From assembly GCA_026014605.1 (NCBI GenBank), contig JAOZIC010000003.1, positions 1 to 28,972 on the forward strand: DNA of 28,972 nucleotides, read 5' to 3'. The DNA is from Candidatus Bathyarchaeota archaeon. Its GTDB lineage: Archaea > Thermoproteota > Bathyarchaeia > Bathyarchaeales > Bathyarchaeaceae. The number at the start of each line of letters is the position of its first letter. Within the stretch, counting starts at the first letter, position 1. Below the pieces are notes generated by a model. The model saw only the letters and a list, made by a program, of their open reading frames with translations, ran no database searches and was not told where the DNA came from. Made by a program: the position numbers and the translations under genes. Shown in pieces: positions 16,425-24,062 of the stretch.

Positions 16425-17063
16425 TTATCTTTCGGCAACGTAACGTCCTCTTTTTTCAATTTCTTTGATTTTTTGGAAAACTTGGTTTGCTTCGTCGCGT
16501 CCTACTGTTTCGCCGTAGCCCTGCATTACTGCATCAAAACACTGTTTCGCGTGCATGTAGTGGGTACTATAAAGCGCCCGTTTCAGAAGGTGTATATCAA
16601 CACCTTTGGCTTCCAAGTCTATGGAGCGTTCGCTTAACCCGAAATCAACAAAAACTACTTTGCCGTAGGGCGTCAAAATCATGTTCGACGTGGTAAGGTC
16701 ACCGTGAATGATACCGTTTTGGTGCATTTTACCAATCATTAACCCTATTACAAAACAAAGGGTGCGGCGCATTTCCGAAGAATCCTCGTTTAGTAATACT
16801 TCTTTGACTTGTTTGCCTTCCACAAACTCCATTATAACCGTGCCCTCAGCAACATCCACCATAAAAATTGTTGGCGTGGGAACTCCGGCTTCTTTGGCTT
16901 TGTGCATAATATTAGGTTCATGAACAGTACGCTGTGAACGAATCATATCCTCCAGTTCTGGGATGCGGTACTTTTTTGGGTGCCTTTTTTTCATGATAAC
17001 CTTGCGGCCGTGCCAAGTCTCCAGATACAGGCTTGCTTCTGCACCTTTTGCTAGCAAAACCAT
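16425..17063 (-). CDS. bud32: KEOPS complex kinase/ATPase Bud32
   Basis: Small RIO-like protein kinase/ATPase of KEOPS. It binds Kae1 and drives t6A synthesis by ATP hydrolysis. At 212 residues it matches stand-alone Bud32; many euryarchaea fuse it to Kae1 instead. Motifs: nucleotide loop LLAKGAEASLY, lysine in VIMKKRHPKKYR, HEP helix (TVHEPNIMHKAKEAGVPTP), IMEFVEG hinge, catalytic IHGDLTTSN (Asp122) and metal-binding VDFGLS (Asp140). The ATG at 17063 shares its A with the Kae1 stop codon (TGATG), and GGAGGG lies just upstream within kae1. The longer reading frame that adds six residues is therefore not needed. Translation is coupled to kae1. The 3' end converges on the histidine kinase gene with 12 bases between them. 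Confidence 0.95.
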   Translation of the reverse strand: MVLLAKGAEASLYLETWHGRKVIMKKRHPKKYRIPELEDMIRSQRTVHEPNIMHKAKEAGVPTPTIFMVDVAEGTVIMEFVEGKQVKEVLLNEDSSEMRRTLCFVIGLMIGKMHQNGIIHGDLTTSNMILTPYGKVVFVDFGLSERSIDLEAKGVDIHLLKRALYSTHYMHAKQCFDAVMQGYGETVGRDEANQVFQKIKEIEKRGRYVAER

Positions 17064-18088
17064 CAGCAACCCTCCACCCACGGCGCGTATACTTCTTCAA
17101 GGCGCCACTTTACATTAACGTAACTTTGGTCAACAGGAGTAGACAAACCACAATTATACGCCAAAATTCCCGCCCACGCAATCATTGCACCGTTATCCGC
17201 AGCCAAACGTAGTGGAACAACACAGAAACGGGCTCCGTGCTCTTCGGCTACTAAACTGAGCATCTGTTGCAGTTTTTTGTTTGCGGCAACGCCTCCAGTT
17301 AACAAGATTTCTGGCTTTTTTGTGTGAGCTAACGCGCGTTCGGTTACTTCGGTTAACATGGAAAACGCGACTTCTTGCAAACTAAAACAGATGTCCTCGA
17401 TAGAGCCCTTGTTTTGCTTATAGGCTTCTGTGGCTGCGGTTAAAAGTCCGCTAAACGAAAGGTCCATTCCTTTCACGGTGTATGGCAACGAAACAAAGTT
17501 TTTGCCTTTTCGTGCCAACTCTTCTACGATTGCGCCGAAGGGTTTGCCTTTTTGTTGTTCTAAACCAACTGCTCGGGCGAATACGTCTAAACAGTTGCCC
17601 ATTGCGATGTCTAGGGTTTCGCCAAAGATTCGGTATCTGCCTGCTTCAAAGGCTGAGACTATGGTGTTTCCGCCAGAAACATACAAGGTTACGGGGTCTT
17701 TTGCTCCTGTTGCAAGTTTGCCGATTTCAATGTGGCCTACACAATGGTTAACGCCAATCAAAGGAACATCAAGATAAGACGCCAAAGCCCGAGCCGCAGT
17801 AGCACCCGTGCGAAGGCAAGGACCTAAACCTGGACCTTGAGCAAAGGCTACTAAATCGATGTCTTTTGGTTTTATTCCCGCAGTATCTAACGCCTGAGTC
17901 AACACTTTTTGTGAGACTTCTGCGTGGTGTCTGGCGGCTTCTCTGGGGTGTATTCCGCCTTCTGCGGGCATGTAAGCGTCGTTTGCGTTGGACAAAACTT
18001 TGCCGTCAAAAGTTACCACTGCGGCGCCGAAGTCGTCTGCTGTTGATTCGATGCCTAAACAGTATTTTGGTACACTTTTTTGGGGCAA
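17063..18088 (-). CDS. kae1: tRNA N6-threonylcarbamoyladenosine synthase subunit Kae1
   Basis: Catalytic subunit of KEOPS (Kae1/TsaD/Qri7 family). It transfers the threonylcarbamoyl group to A37 of tRNA. With the chosen start it has 341 residues. Visible are CLGIESTADD, GGIHPREAARHH, the metal-binding VNHCVGHIE (His115, His119), the ASKHA nucleotide motif TLYVSGGNT, LTGGVAANKKL, and the late metal ligand Asp298 in RLAADNGAMIAW. An upstream TTG at 18133 would add 15 residues with no ribosome binding site. The TTG at 18088 has GAGGAA at suitable spacing and leaves the family-typical N-terminus, so I prefer it. It is translationally coupled to bud32 downstream. Confidence 0.93.
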   Translation of the reverse strand: MPQKSVPKYCLGIESTADDFGAAVVTFDGKVLSNANDAYMPAEGGIHPREAARHHAEVSQKVLTQALDTAGIKPKDIDLVAFAQGPGLGPCLRTGATAARALASYLDVPLIGVNHCVGHIEIGKLATGAKDPVTLYVSGGNTIVSAFEAGRYRIFGETLDIAMGNCLDVFARAVGLEQQKGKPFGAIVEELARKGKNFVSLPYTVKGMDLSFSGLLTAATEAYKQNKGSIEDICFSLQEVAFSMLTEVTERALAHTKKPEILLTGGVAANKKLQQMLSLVAEEHGARFCVVPLRLAADNGAMIAWAGILAYNCGLSTPVDQSYVNVKWRLEEVYAPWVEGC

Positions 18089-18215
18089 ATTTTGTTCCTC
18101 ATAACGTGTTAGAGTTGTGTTTGGTAAGTGCAACTTTTTGGGGGTTTATGAGAATATTGTTTTTTGGGTGTGTTAAAATGTTTCGTAGTTCAGTTCAGTT
18201 TTGTGGTTAGCCTAT

Positions 18216-18226
18216 CTTTTATAATG
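18216..18226 (-). promoter_or_regulatory. Candidate TATA box for the kae1-bud32 operon
   Basis: On the minus strand this reads CATTATAAAAG. It would put the transcription start about 105 bases before the TTG at 18088, a longer leader than for other genes here. The divergent TFE-beta gene appears to use a separate TTTTTATG box at 18257-18264. Confidence 0.3.
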
Positions 18227-18310
18227 TTAGTCGCAAACTTGTAAAAACCAATACCCTTTTTATGCTTTAAAGTGTCTATATATACTGAATACTTGAAGGA
18301 CAAGACTTCC

Positions 18311-18688
18311 ATGCCAAGACGTAACGAACTAGAGCATAAAGCATTGCATGTTATCGCCAACAACGGAAACGACGGCGTGCTTCAATCTGAACTATGGCGA
18401 AAAATGGACGCCACTAGCAGAGAAGGTTCAAGAATCGCCCTGAAACTAGAAACTAAGGGTTTGATTCGCCGCGAAAAAGAACTTTTTGAAGGAAGGTGGA
18501 CCTACAGACTGTTTCCAAAACGAAAACCTGCATCTCTTAATTCTATAATTAATTCTCCATGTTTGATGTGCCCAAATGACTCGAAATGTGGACCTTGGAG
18601 CCAAATTACTCCTAACGAGTGTCCTAGATTGACTGCGTGGATTTTAGGCATTGAAGAACCAGAAGTGGAATTGTCTGGTGAAGACTAG
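18311..18688 (+). CDS. TFE-beta-like transcription factor (RPC34/RPC39-related winged helix with four-cysteine cluster)
   Basis: Small winged-helix protein of 125 residues. The helix-turn-helix region is EHKALHVIANNGNDGVLQSELWRKMDA (split here: about 8-34), followed by GSRIALKLETKGLI and the wing around RWTYRLF. The C-terminus has Cys84, Cys87, Cys93 and Cys104 in the pattern C-x2-C-x5-C-x10-C, then a W. Archaeal TFE-beta (related to RNA polymerase III subunit RPC39/34) has this plan, and its cysteines hold a [4Fe-4S] cluster. TFE-beta pairs with TFE-alpha to help open promoters. I chose the ATG at 18311, with GAAGGA upstream; an in-frame GTG at 18272 lies too near the TATA-like box. It ends two bases before rlmE, so the two are coexpressed. 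A generic MarR-like regulator is the alternative. Confidence 0.75.
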   Translation: MPRRNELEHKALHVIANNGNDGVLQSELWRKMDATSREGSRIALKLETKGLIRREKELFEGRWTYRLFPKRKPASLNSIINSPCLMCPNDSKCGPWSQITPNECPRLTAWILGIEEPEVELSGED

Positions 18689-18690
18689 CT

Positions 18691-19308
18691 TTGCCTAGTG
18701 CTTGGGTTAATGAACGAAAAAACGAGTATTACTACAAAAAAGCCAAAAAAGAAAAATTTCGTTCCCGAGCCTCGTACAAACTTTTGCAGGCAGTAAAAAA
18801 ACACAATTTTATCAAACCCGGAAACCTTGTCGTGGACATAGGAGCAGCTCCGGGGGGTTGGACTCAGGCTGCGTTGTCGCTTGTTGAAGATTCAGGTTTT
18901 GTTTTAGCAGTAGACATCAAACCCTTAGAGGGTTTCAAAGAAAAAAACGTGAAAACCATCGTCGGCGACATAACAGACCCAAAAACAGGCGAAGCAATAC
19001 TTGACGCGTTACCGCATTCAGCCGATGTGGTGATTTCGGATGTTGCACCTAACGTTTCTGGGATATGGGAACTTGACCACGCCCGACAAATTGACCTAGC
19101 AACCAATTCGCTAAAAATTGCAACTCAGATTCTCCGACCCGGAGGCAACTTTTTTGTTAAAGCCTTTCAGGGACGTTCAATAAACTATCTGGTTAACGAC
19201 GTGAAACAGCATTTTGTTTTTGTGAAACTTGTAAAACCAAAAGCTAGCAGGTCAAAAAGTGCAGAACTGTACATTCTCGCAAAGAATTTCAGACCAACAA
19301 GACGTTAA
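18691..19308 (+). CDS. rlmE: Ribosomal RNA 2'-O-methyltransferase RlmE/FtsJ family
   Basis: SAM-dependent 2'-O-methyltransferase of the FtsJ family, 205 residues. Bacterial RlmE modifies U2552 of 23S rRNA in the A loop, and the archaeal enzyme is expected to act on the equivalent site; some relatives act on tRNA. The K-D-K-E catalytic tetrad is complete: Lys30 (ASYKLLQA), Asp117 (SDVAPN), Lys157 (FFVKAFQG) and Glu192 (SAELYIL). The SAM loop is VVDIGAAPGGWTQA (47-60). There is no TRAM domain extension. Translation starts at TTG two bases after the TFE-beta stop codon, with GGTGAAGA just before it, so it is coupled to that gene. A T-rich stretch (TTTTTTG) follows the stop. Confidence 0.93.
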   Translation: MPSAWVNERKNEYYYKKAKKEKFRSRASYKLLQAVKKHNFIKPGNLVVDIGAAPGGWTQAALSLVEDSGFVLAVDIKPLEGFKEKNVKTIVGDITDPKTGEAILDALPHSADVVISDVAPNVSGIWELDHARQIDLATNSLKIATQILRPGGNFFVKAFQGRSINYLVNDVKQHFVFVKLVKPKASRSKSAELYILAKNFRPTRR

Positions 19309-19416
19309 ACCTGTTTTTTGTGTCTTGAAAAAAACCTAAACACACAACAGTAAATATCACATACAGCAACTTTTTTGCACAAAAACAGCCCTATTAGTTT
19401 GGGGGAAAAAATCAAT

Positions 19417-20115
19417 TTGAGAATAGTTGCCGCGGATTCCGGCGCCGCAATCCTAAACGACAAGTTTGAACCAGTAACAATGGTTGCGGCATGCGCTGTG
19501 GTCACAAAACCACCATACAAGCAACCAGAATCATGTTTGGCTGAACCGATTTTTGTTAAAGCAAACAGCGGATACAACCTGATAGTGCGTGAACTGGAAC
19601 TTTGTCAACTGCTTCTTAAAGACACAAAAGCAGACGTGGTGCATCTGGACCTTTCGTTAAATGGGGTAAACGTTGAAAACCTGTCTGCGGTGGATGTTTC
19701 ATACTTGAAAAGGTCGCCAAAGGTTCGTGGGCAGATACTGAAAATTGTGCCAAAACTGCGGAAAACTGCTACAAACATTTTGCGTACCTATGAACTGCAA
19801 GTTCTGGCGCTAGGAAAAGAAAGCATGCCAGTTAGAATCGCTGAATTAACTAGTGGCGCTCACGCGGTTGGGTATATTGCCCAGAAGGTAATCACAGAAA
19901 ACGTGAAAATCCGGGTGGGGCTTCCAACTAAATGTCAAGCCGAGCTTTTAGAGGACAAGATTTTGGTTCATTCTTTGATACCAACAGAAAACGGTGTCTG
20001 CGGCATTGCACATTGCAGCAAAGATGTAATAAAAAACGTGAAACTAGAACAGTTTTCCAACCCCTGTGCCAGAGGCTTCAAAGTGTTGGAGATTATGCCG
20101 CTAACAACCAGTTAA
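19417..20115 (+). CDS. DUF4152 family protein, RNase H-fold nuclease-like
   Basis: Conserved archaeal protein of 232 residues. It matches, from memory, the DUF4152 family that includes Pyrococcus furiosus PF2046, described as an RNase H-fold single-strand DNA exonuclease. Similar segments are RIVAADSGAAIL at the start, VVHLDLSLNGVNV, VLALGKESMPVRIAEL, VRIGLP-like VRVGLP context (here IRVGLPTKC) and NPCARGFKVLEI at the end. Candidate metal ligands are Asp7, Glu59 or Glu61, and Asp78; this is inference from the fold. I chose the TTG at 19417 because the protein then begins directly at the first strand. A TTG at 19375 would add 14 residues. It lies downstream of rlmE on the same strand and ends four bases from a convergent gene. 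Confidence 0.75.
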   Translation: MRIVAADSGAAILNDKFEPVTMVAACAVVTKPPYKQPESCLAEPIFVKANSGYNLIVRELELCQLLLKDTKADVVHLDLSLNGVNVENLSAVDVSYLKRSPKVRGQILKIVPKLRKTATNILRTYELQVLALGKESMPVRIAELTSGAHAVGYIAQKVITENVKIRVGLPTKCQAELLEDKILVHSLIPTENGVCGIAHCSKDVIKNVKLEQFSNPCARGFKVLEIMPLTTS

Positions 20116-20119
20116 CATG

Positions 20120-21298
20120 TTACTTTTTTGCTAGGTCATTTACTATTTTTACGGCAGTTTTCAGCCCGTCGCAGTTCAAAACTGTTTTCTGCAGTTGCTC
20201 GGCTCGTTGCTGATACTTGTTGTTCTTCAACATCTTTCGTACAGTCGCCAACAAAACATTCTTTGTTAGTTCCTCTTGGTGAATGATTTCTGCTACACCC
20301 AAATCAACCGCCTTCTTAGAGTTGTTATACTGCTCAGTGTGGCTCGGCGTAGGAACAAGAATCAAAGGTTTACCATAACAAATCGCCTGCGACATAGTTC
20401 CATGACCACCCCTAGAAACCACCAGGTCACAGGCTTTGAGGTACTCAAAACGGTTAGGAAGCCAACAGTGAATAATCAAGTTTTCATCAACAACAGGCTC
20501 AACAGAGCGGTGCGGATAACCCAACGACATAACGACTTGCAGGTCATCCGGAAACTTGGCAAAAATCTGCCTGATAAGCCCCGTGAAATATGCACGCTCT
20601 TTTGCGGGTCCACTTATTGGCGCAAAAATTATGGGTTTATCTTCGCTTAAGCCCAACTTTTTTCTGAGCTGTTTTTTGTCAGGCAACTCGTCAGAACAAA
20701 CTGGCAATATTGGACCAATAAAACGGGTTTTTTTGTGGTACGCCTTCGGAATATGCAGGTTTCTGGTTGAAATCGTGTAAGGCGGAGGAAAATCCGGAAT
20801 TAGCGCTTGCATCGCGTCTGCCCAGATTTTTCCAACAAGCGTCAAAGTAGTAGCATCTGCGATTCGTGCAAGCCGCAGAAACCGTTGTCTCGCGGGGATG
20901 AAAACCTGAAACTGGTTTAGTATGCAGATTCTGGGCACTCCAACAAGCTGTGCAGCAATAAGTGAAGAAGCCCGTGAGTCAGATACTACGATGTCGGGTT
21001 TGAAGGCTTGGATGACGTTGATTTCGGCGTCGATTTGTTTCATGATTTTTGGAACTGTAATAAACGGTCCAGGGTTCACGGTGGTTTTGCGAAAGTCTAT
21101 GCTTCCATCAGGTTTAACCGCCACACCAATATCAGGCGATTCTACTGCGTTGAAGCCTTCCTTTTTTACGTACTTGTAGCCTTCGCGGTACGTGGAAAAC
21201 AAAATCTCGGCTCCGTCCCGCTTTAGTTTTCTGGCTATTGGGATGCATCGTCCAACATGACCCAAACCAACGCCGGACGGAGTAAACAACACACGCAT
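20120..21298 (-). CDS. GT-B fold glycosyltransferase (MurG/UDP-glycosyltransferase-like)
   Basis: Predicted glycosyltransferase of 392 residues with two Rossmann-like halves. The N-terminal acceptor loop is MRVLFTPSGVGLGHVGR, with the GHxxR signature of MurG-like enzymes, followed by IARKLKRDGAEILFST. The interdomain region has DIVVSDSRASSLIAA. The C-terminal nucleotide-sugar site includes FAPISGP and CDLVVSRGGHGTMSQAICYGKPLILVP. A cytoplasmic or membrane-peripheral enzyme adding a sugar to a lipid or small molecule is likely; donor and acceptor are unknown. I start at the ATG at 21298, which has GGAAG eight bases upstream; the reading frame continues 20 lysine-rich codons upstream, but these overlap the ribosome binding site. 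It follows the AMMECR1 gene by 13 bases and is probably cotranscribed with it. Confidence 0.85.
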   Translation of the reverse strand: MRVLFTPSGVGLGHVGRCIPIARKLKRDGAEILFSTYREGYKYVKKEGFNAVESPDIGVAVKPDGSIDFRKTTVNPGPFITVPKIMKQIDAEINVIQAFKPDIVVSDSRASSLIAAQLVGVPRICILNQFQVFIPARQRFLRLARIADATTLTLVGKIWADAMQALIPDFPPPYTISTRNLHIPKAYHKKTRFIGPILPVCSDELPDKKQLRKKLGLSEDKPIIFAPISGPAKERAYFTGLIRQIFAKFPDDLQVVMSLGYPHRSVEPVVDENLIIHCWLPNRFEYLKACDLVVSRGGHGTMSQAICYGKPLILVPTPSHTEQYNNSKKAVDLGVAEIIHQEELTKNVLLATVRKMLKNNKYQQRAEQLQKTVLNCDGLKTAVKIVNDLAKK

Positions 21299-21311
21299 GA
21301 ACCTGCTTCCT

Positions 21312-21929
21312 TTAGATTTCCTTTTGTACAATTTCGCCTTTCGGAATTTTTTCTTCAAAAATTATCGCTTGGAACCTGTATATTTTAGTATCCTTAAGCA
21401 GCCAAGCGTCGGGCGGCAGTCCTGCCTTCATTGCTGTTTGGCACAGGAATTCTTCTTCGCTCCAACGGTATTCCACGGGCACCTGAGGCAACAGCAAACC
21501 TTTGTGGTAACGGTGTTCAAGGATTAAACCGTCGCGTCCAACTTGGATTTTTACGGGTAAATCAGTTGGTTTGTCTGTTTTCACAAGTTCGGGGGGTGTT
21601 AATACGCTGACTTCAAAAACGATGTGGTCAAGCTCGTTTAGTTTAACTGGTGGAAAACGTGGGTCTTGTGTTGAGGCACTAATCGCAGTTTCTATAACTG
21701 CGCGTGTTAACGGCTGTATCGGAGACGGAATGCCGATGCATCCACGCAACATTTTGGTTTGGTTTTTTATGGTGTTTAATGTAACAAAGACTCCACATTT
21801 TTCCATTAACTTGGATGAAACGTTTTTTGGAACTTGCAAAACTTTTCCTGTTTTCAGGTACTCTGTTACGGTTTGTCGTGCAAGTTTCACCAGAAAGGTG
21901 CCTTCTTGAAGAGTTAACTGAAACGTCAC
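21312..21929 (-). CDS. AMMECR1-domain protein
   Basis: Member of the AMMECR1 family, found in archaea, eukaryotes and some bacteria, with no settled biochemical role. The hallmark LRGCIG is at 61-66. Other family segments are LTLQEGTFLVKLARQT at the N-terminus, ISASTQDPRFPPV, LDHIVFEVSVLTPPE, IQVGRDGLILE and LLLPQVPVEY. The Cys in RGCIG is conserved and suggests catalysis, which is unproven. The frame is open back to 22010, but a TATA-like box (21970-21976) lies inside that extension and AGGTG precedes the GTG at 21929, so I start there. The result is 205 residues, the usual family length. The glycosyltransferase follows closely downstream. Confidence 0.9.
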   Translation of the reverse strand: MTFQLTLQEGTFLVKLARQTVTEYLKTGKVLQVPKNVSSKLMEKCGVFVTLNTIKNQTKMLRGCIGIPSPIQPLTRAVIETAISASTQDPRFPPVKLNELDHIVFEVSVLTPPELVKTDKPTDLPVKIQVGRDGLILEHRYHKGLLLPQVPVEYRWSEEEFLCQTAMKAGLPPDAWLLKDTKIYRFQAIIFEEKIPKGEIVQKEI

Positions 21930-21969
21930 GGTAGGTGCACCTGACTTTGGAAAAGTTGGTTCGTGGGGG

Positions 21970-21976
21970 TATATAG
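21970..21976 (-). promoter_or_regulatory. Probable TATA box for the AMMECR1-glycosyltransferase unit
   Basis: On the minus strand this reads CTATATA. It predicts transcription from about 21947 and a leader of about 18 bases to the GTG at 21929. This decides against the longer reading frame. Confidence 0.5.
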
Positions 21977-22022
21977 TTTTCTGAACAATCAGAGAACAAA
22001 AAGTTGCCAAAAAAGTGGCGGT

Positions 22023-22637
22023 TTAGAAATTGGCGGATTCTTCTACTATTCCGTCTTTTGTTACGATTAGAATGTCTACGCCGTCGCCGCTCATGGTGTC
22101 TCTTCGTACGGCGGACCGTATGGCTTTTAGTACAAGGGCTTTGGCGTCTTCTTGGGTCATGTTGTCTTTGTATCCTTGTTCTAGTACTCCTGTTGCCATT
22201 TGGGCGCCTGAGCCTACTGCGGCGTATTCGTCAGGTAATAGCGAACCCAGAAGGTCTAAAACGTAGATTTCTGGTTTGTCGCCTGTCATTCCGCCGACGA
22301 TTGTTTGTGTGATTAGGGGTATCATGCGTCTGTTGAAGAGAACATTGGACATTACCTTAGATGCGGCTTTTACGGACATTGGGCGTTTTGCGTTTAGTGT
22401 GAAAAGTTTTGCTTGGGCTTCTACTTCTCGCGACAAAACCTGCATGTCAGAGATTAAGCCTGCGCAGGCTACTCCGACTTGTTCGGATATTGTGAAGACC
22501 TTTTTTACGGTTTTGCTCATTATCATGGAGCCCCATGTTGCTCGTTTTTCTGAAGCTAAGATTACTCCGTTATCAAAAACTAAGCCGATTGTTGTTGCTC
22601 CGGGCATGCTGAAACGTCCTTGTGCTTGGTCGCTCAT
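22023..22637 (-). CDS. psmB: 20S proteasome beta subunit, with Ala at the Thr1 position
   Basis: Beta-type subunit of the archaeal 20S proteasome, 204 residues with a short propeptide. The body is canonical: GVILASEKRAT, SKTVKKVF, ACAGLISDMQVL, IVGGMTGDKPEIYVLDLLGS, YAAVGSGAQMATGVLE and RDTMSGDGVDILIV. Register matters here: if Glu30 and Lys46 are set to positions 17 and 33 of mature beta subunits, the residue at position 1 is Ala14 (PGATTIG), not the nucleophilic Thr. Sulfolobus PsmB1, a non-catalytic beta subunit, also has Ala there. The protein may therefore be structural and need a second, active PsmB encoded elsewhere, or it may be processed one residue later to use Thr15. GGAG lies about ten bases before the ATG, and a TTTAAAAG box precedes it. 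Confidence 0.93.
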   Translation of the reverse strand: MSDQAQGRFSMPGATTIGLVFDNGVILASEKRATWGSMIMSKTVKKVFTISEQVGVACAGLISDMQVLSREVEAQAKLFTLNAKRPMSVKAASKVMSNVLFNRRMIPLITQTIVGGMTGDKPEIYVLDLLGSLLPDEYAAVGSGAQMATGVLEQGYKDNMTQEDAKALVLKAIRSAVRRDTMSGDGVDILIVTKDGIVEESANF

Positions 22638-22680
22638 ATTCTCTTTCTCCAGTTTTCAGTTCAGTATTGTCTTGAACGGG

Positions 22681-22690
22681 ACTTTTAAAC
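22681..22690 (-). promoter_or_regulatory. Probable TATA box of psmB
   Basis: On the minus strand this reads GTTTAAAAGT, centred about 49 bases before the psmB ATG. It predicts a start near 22660 and a leader of about 25 bases that includes the GGAG ribosome binding site. Confidence 0.5.
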
Positions 22691-22735
22691 TTAATTGAAA
22701 AATTGTAATTGCGTACAACCTGTAACATTACCATT

Positions 22736-23968
22736 TTAGGCTGTTTTGTTACCCAGTTTTTGTTTGTAATGGATGGTCACAACCAAAACCAGCGTCATTA
22801 CGGCAAGCAACGAAACCATTGTCGAAAACTCGGGAATCACAAAGGTTTCCATTGCGGGGAAGTTATCTTGGTTTTGTCCGTCTATCACGTAGGGTGTTTC
22901 GCCTACTGTGTTGTTGTATGTGCCTTGGTAGTCGCTCCAGTGGTTGCCTTGTGCGCCGTTGTCCCAACTGTTAACTGAGTTGGTGTTAACGACCTGCTCG
23001 GTGTTGTCTACAAAGTTGTTGCTGTAAAACAGGTTTTCGTCTGAAACAGAAACAGTTACTCCAACGATGTTGGTTTTGAAGTCGTTCGCAACTATGTTGC
23101 AACCCTGCGATTCTGTAAGAAAGACCCCGCCACCGTTACTCTGAAAAATGTTCTGTGATACGTTGTTGTTATCTGCGTTTTGAAGCCAAACCGCGTTTCT
23201 GGTGCTATTCGTTATTTCATTTTGAATCAAAGTATTTTCAGAACAATGTGTTAGAACAACCCCGTTTTCGACACTGTTGGTTACGACGTTTTCTTCTAAA
23301 TTGTTAGAGTCGCTGTTAGACAAGTAAATGCCTTCACCACCAGTTGTGGTTACCGTGTTTCCGTAGATGCTATTTGAGGTACTGTCTTCGATGTGTAGGC
23401 CCTCTGCGTTGTCTTCAAACATGTTTCGGGTTATAGCATTGTTTGAAGCATGACCTTGCATCCAAAGTCCAACACTGCAGTTTCTTATGGTATTAGCAAC
23501 CATTCTAACGTCCGATGCACCCGTTAACATTATCCCAATTTCGCAGTTCAGTATGTTATTTTCTATAATGTTACCCATACGAGTGCTGCTAACGCTTACT
23601 CCTGCCGAAAACGTTTGACCTTTGGCGTTTTGGATTGTGAAACCAGTTACTGTCACGCGGTCTCTGCCTATGCTAATAACAGTGTTGGTGTTATTGCCGT
23701 CTAGTATGGTTGTTTCTTTGTTGTCTCCCCTTAACTCTATAGACTTTGAAACCAGTATGTTCTCGTAGTAGGTTCCTGCCTCAACAAAGATAACATGCCC
23801 ATCCAACGTTTCTGGAGCATTAATCGCTTCCTGAATAGTGTCATAGTTCAGGTCCGAGGTTAAGTTGTGAATAGTTTGGGTTTCGGGTTGGGCATGTATT
23901 TGCCCAAAACAGGCAGACAAACAAAACATGCACACAGTAATTAAAACTAGCAGTTGGCGTTTATTCAT
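22736..23968 (-). CDS. NosD-like beta-helix surface protein with IPEFST C-terminal anchor
   Basis: Predicted surface protein of 410 residues from the ATG at 23968; a TTG two codons upstream is an unlikely alternative. The signal region has the core LLVLITVCMFCLSACFGQ and could be cut after HAQ, or modified at the Cys of the lipobox-like LSAC. The domain opens with LNYDTIQEAINAPETLDG and VEAGTYYENILVSKSIELRG, a pectinesterase-like beta-helix entry also seen in the gene at 10799-12652. NosD/PbH1 coils follow and close with GNHWSDYQGTYNN and NNQDNFPA-type ending. The C-terminus has IPEFST, a membrane helix and YKQK. It stands alone between psmB and the ABC transporter operon, away from the other NosD-like genes. 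Confidence 0.85.
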   Translation of the reverse strand: MNKRQLLVLITVCMFCLSACFGQIHAQPETQTIHNLTSDLNYDTIQEAINAPETLDGHVIFVEAGTYYENILVSKSIELRGDNKETTILDGNNTNTVISIGRDRVTVTGFTIQNAKGQTFSAGVSVSSTRMGNIIENNILNCEIGIMLTGASDVRMVANTIRNCSVGLWMQGHASNNAITRNMFEDNAEGLHIEDSTSNSIYGNTVTTTGGEGIYLSNSDSNNLEENVVTNSVENGVVLTHCSENTLIQNEITNSTRNAVWLQNADNNNVSQNIFQSNGGGVFLTESQGCNIVANDFKTNIVGVTVSVSDENLFYSNNFVDNTEQVVNTNSVNSWDNGAQGNHWSDYQGTYNNTVGETPYVIDGQNQDNFPAMETFVIPEFSTMVSLLAVMTLVLVVTIHYKQKLGNKTA

Positions 23969-24062
23969 GTTCAATCGTCTACTAGTTTCAGTGCGTTTTG
24001 CTTATAAAAAATTTGGAATATCACTTGTTTAACATTGAAACCTGTTTTAAATCTTTGAACGA

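Noticed and set aside
17430..17777. 115-codon frame antisense to kae1
   Set aside because: The opposite strand encodes a fully conserved Kae1 core, so this is a shadow frame.
21930..22010. Extended N-terminus of the AMMECR1 protein
   Set aside because: A TATA-like box falls within the extension, the family-typical N-terminus begins at the GTG, and the added residues look like no known domain.
22276..22698. 140-codon open frame antisense to psmB
   Set aside because: No recognisable protein family and no codon-level signal of its own; it mirrors the conserved proteasome gene.
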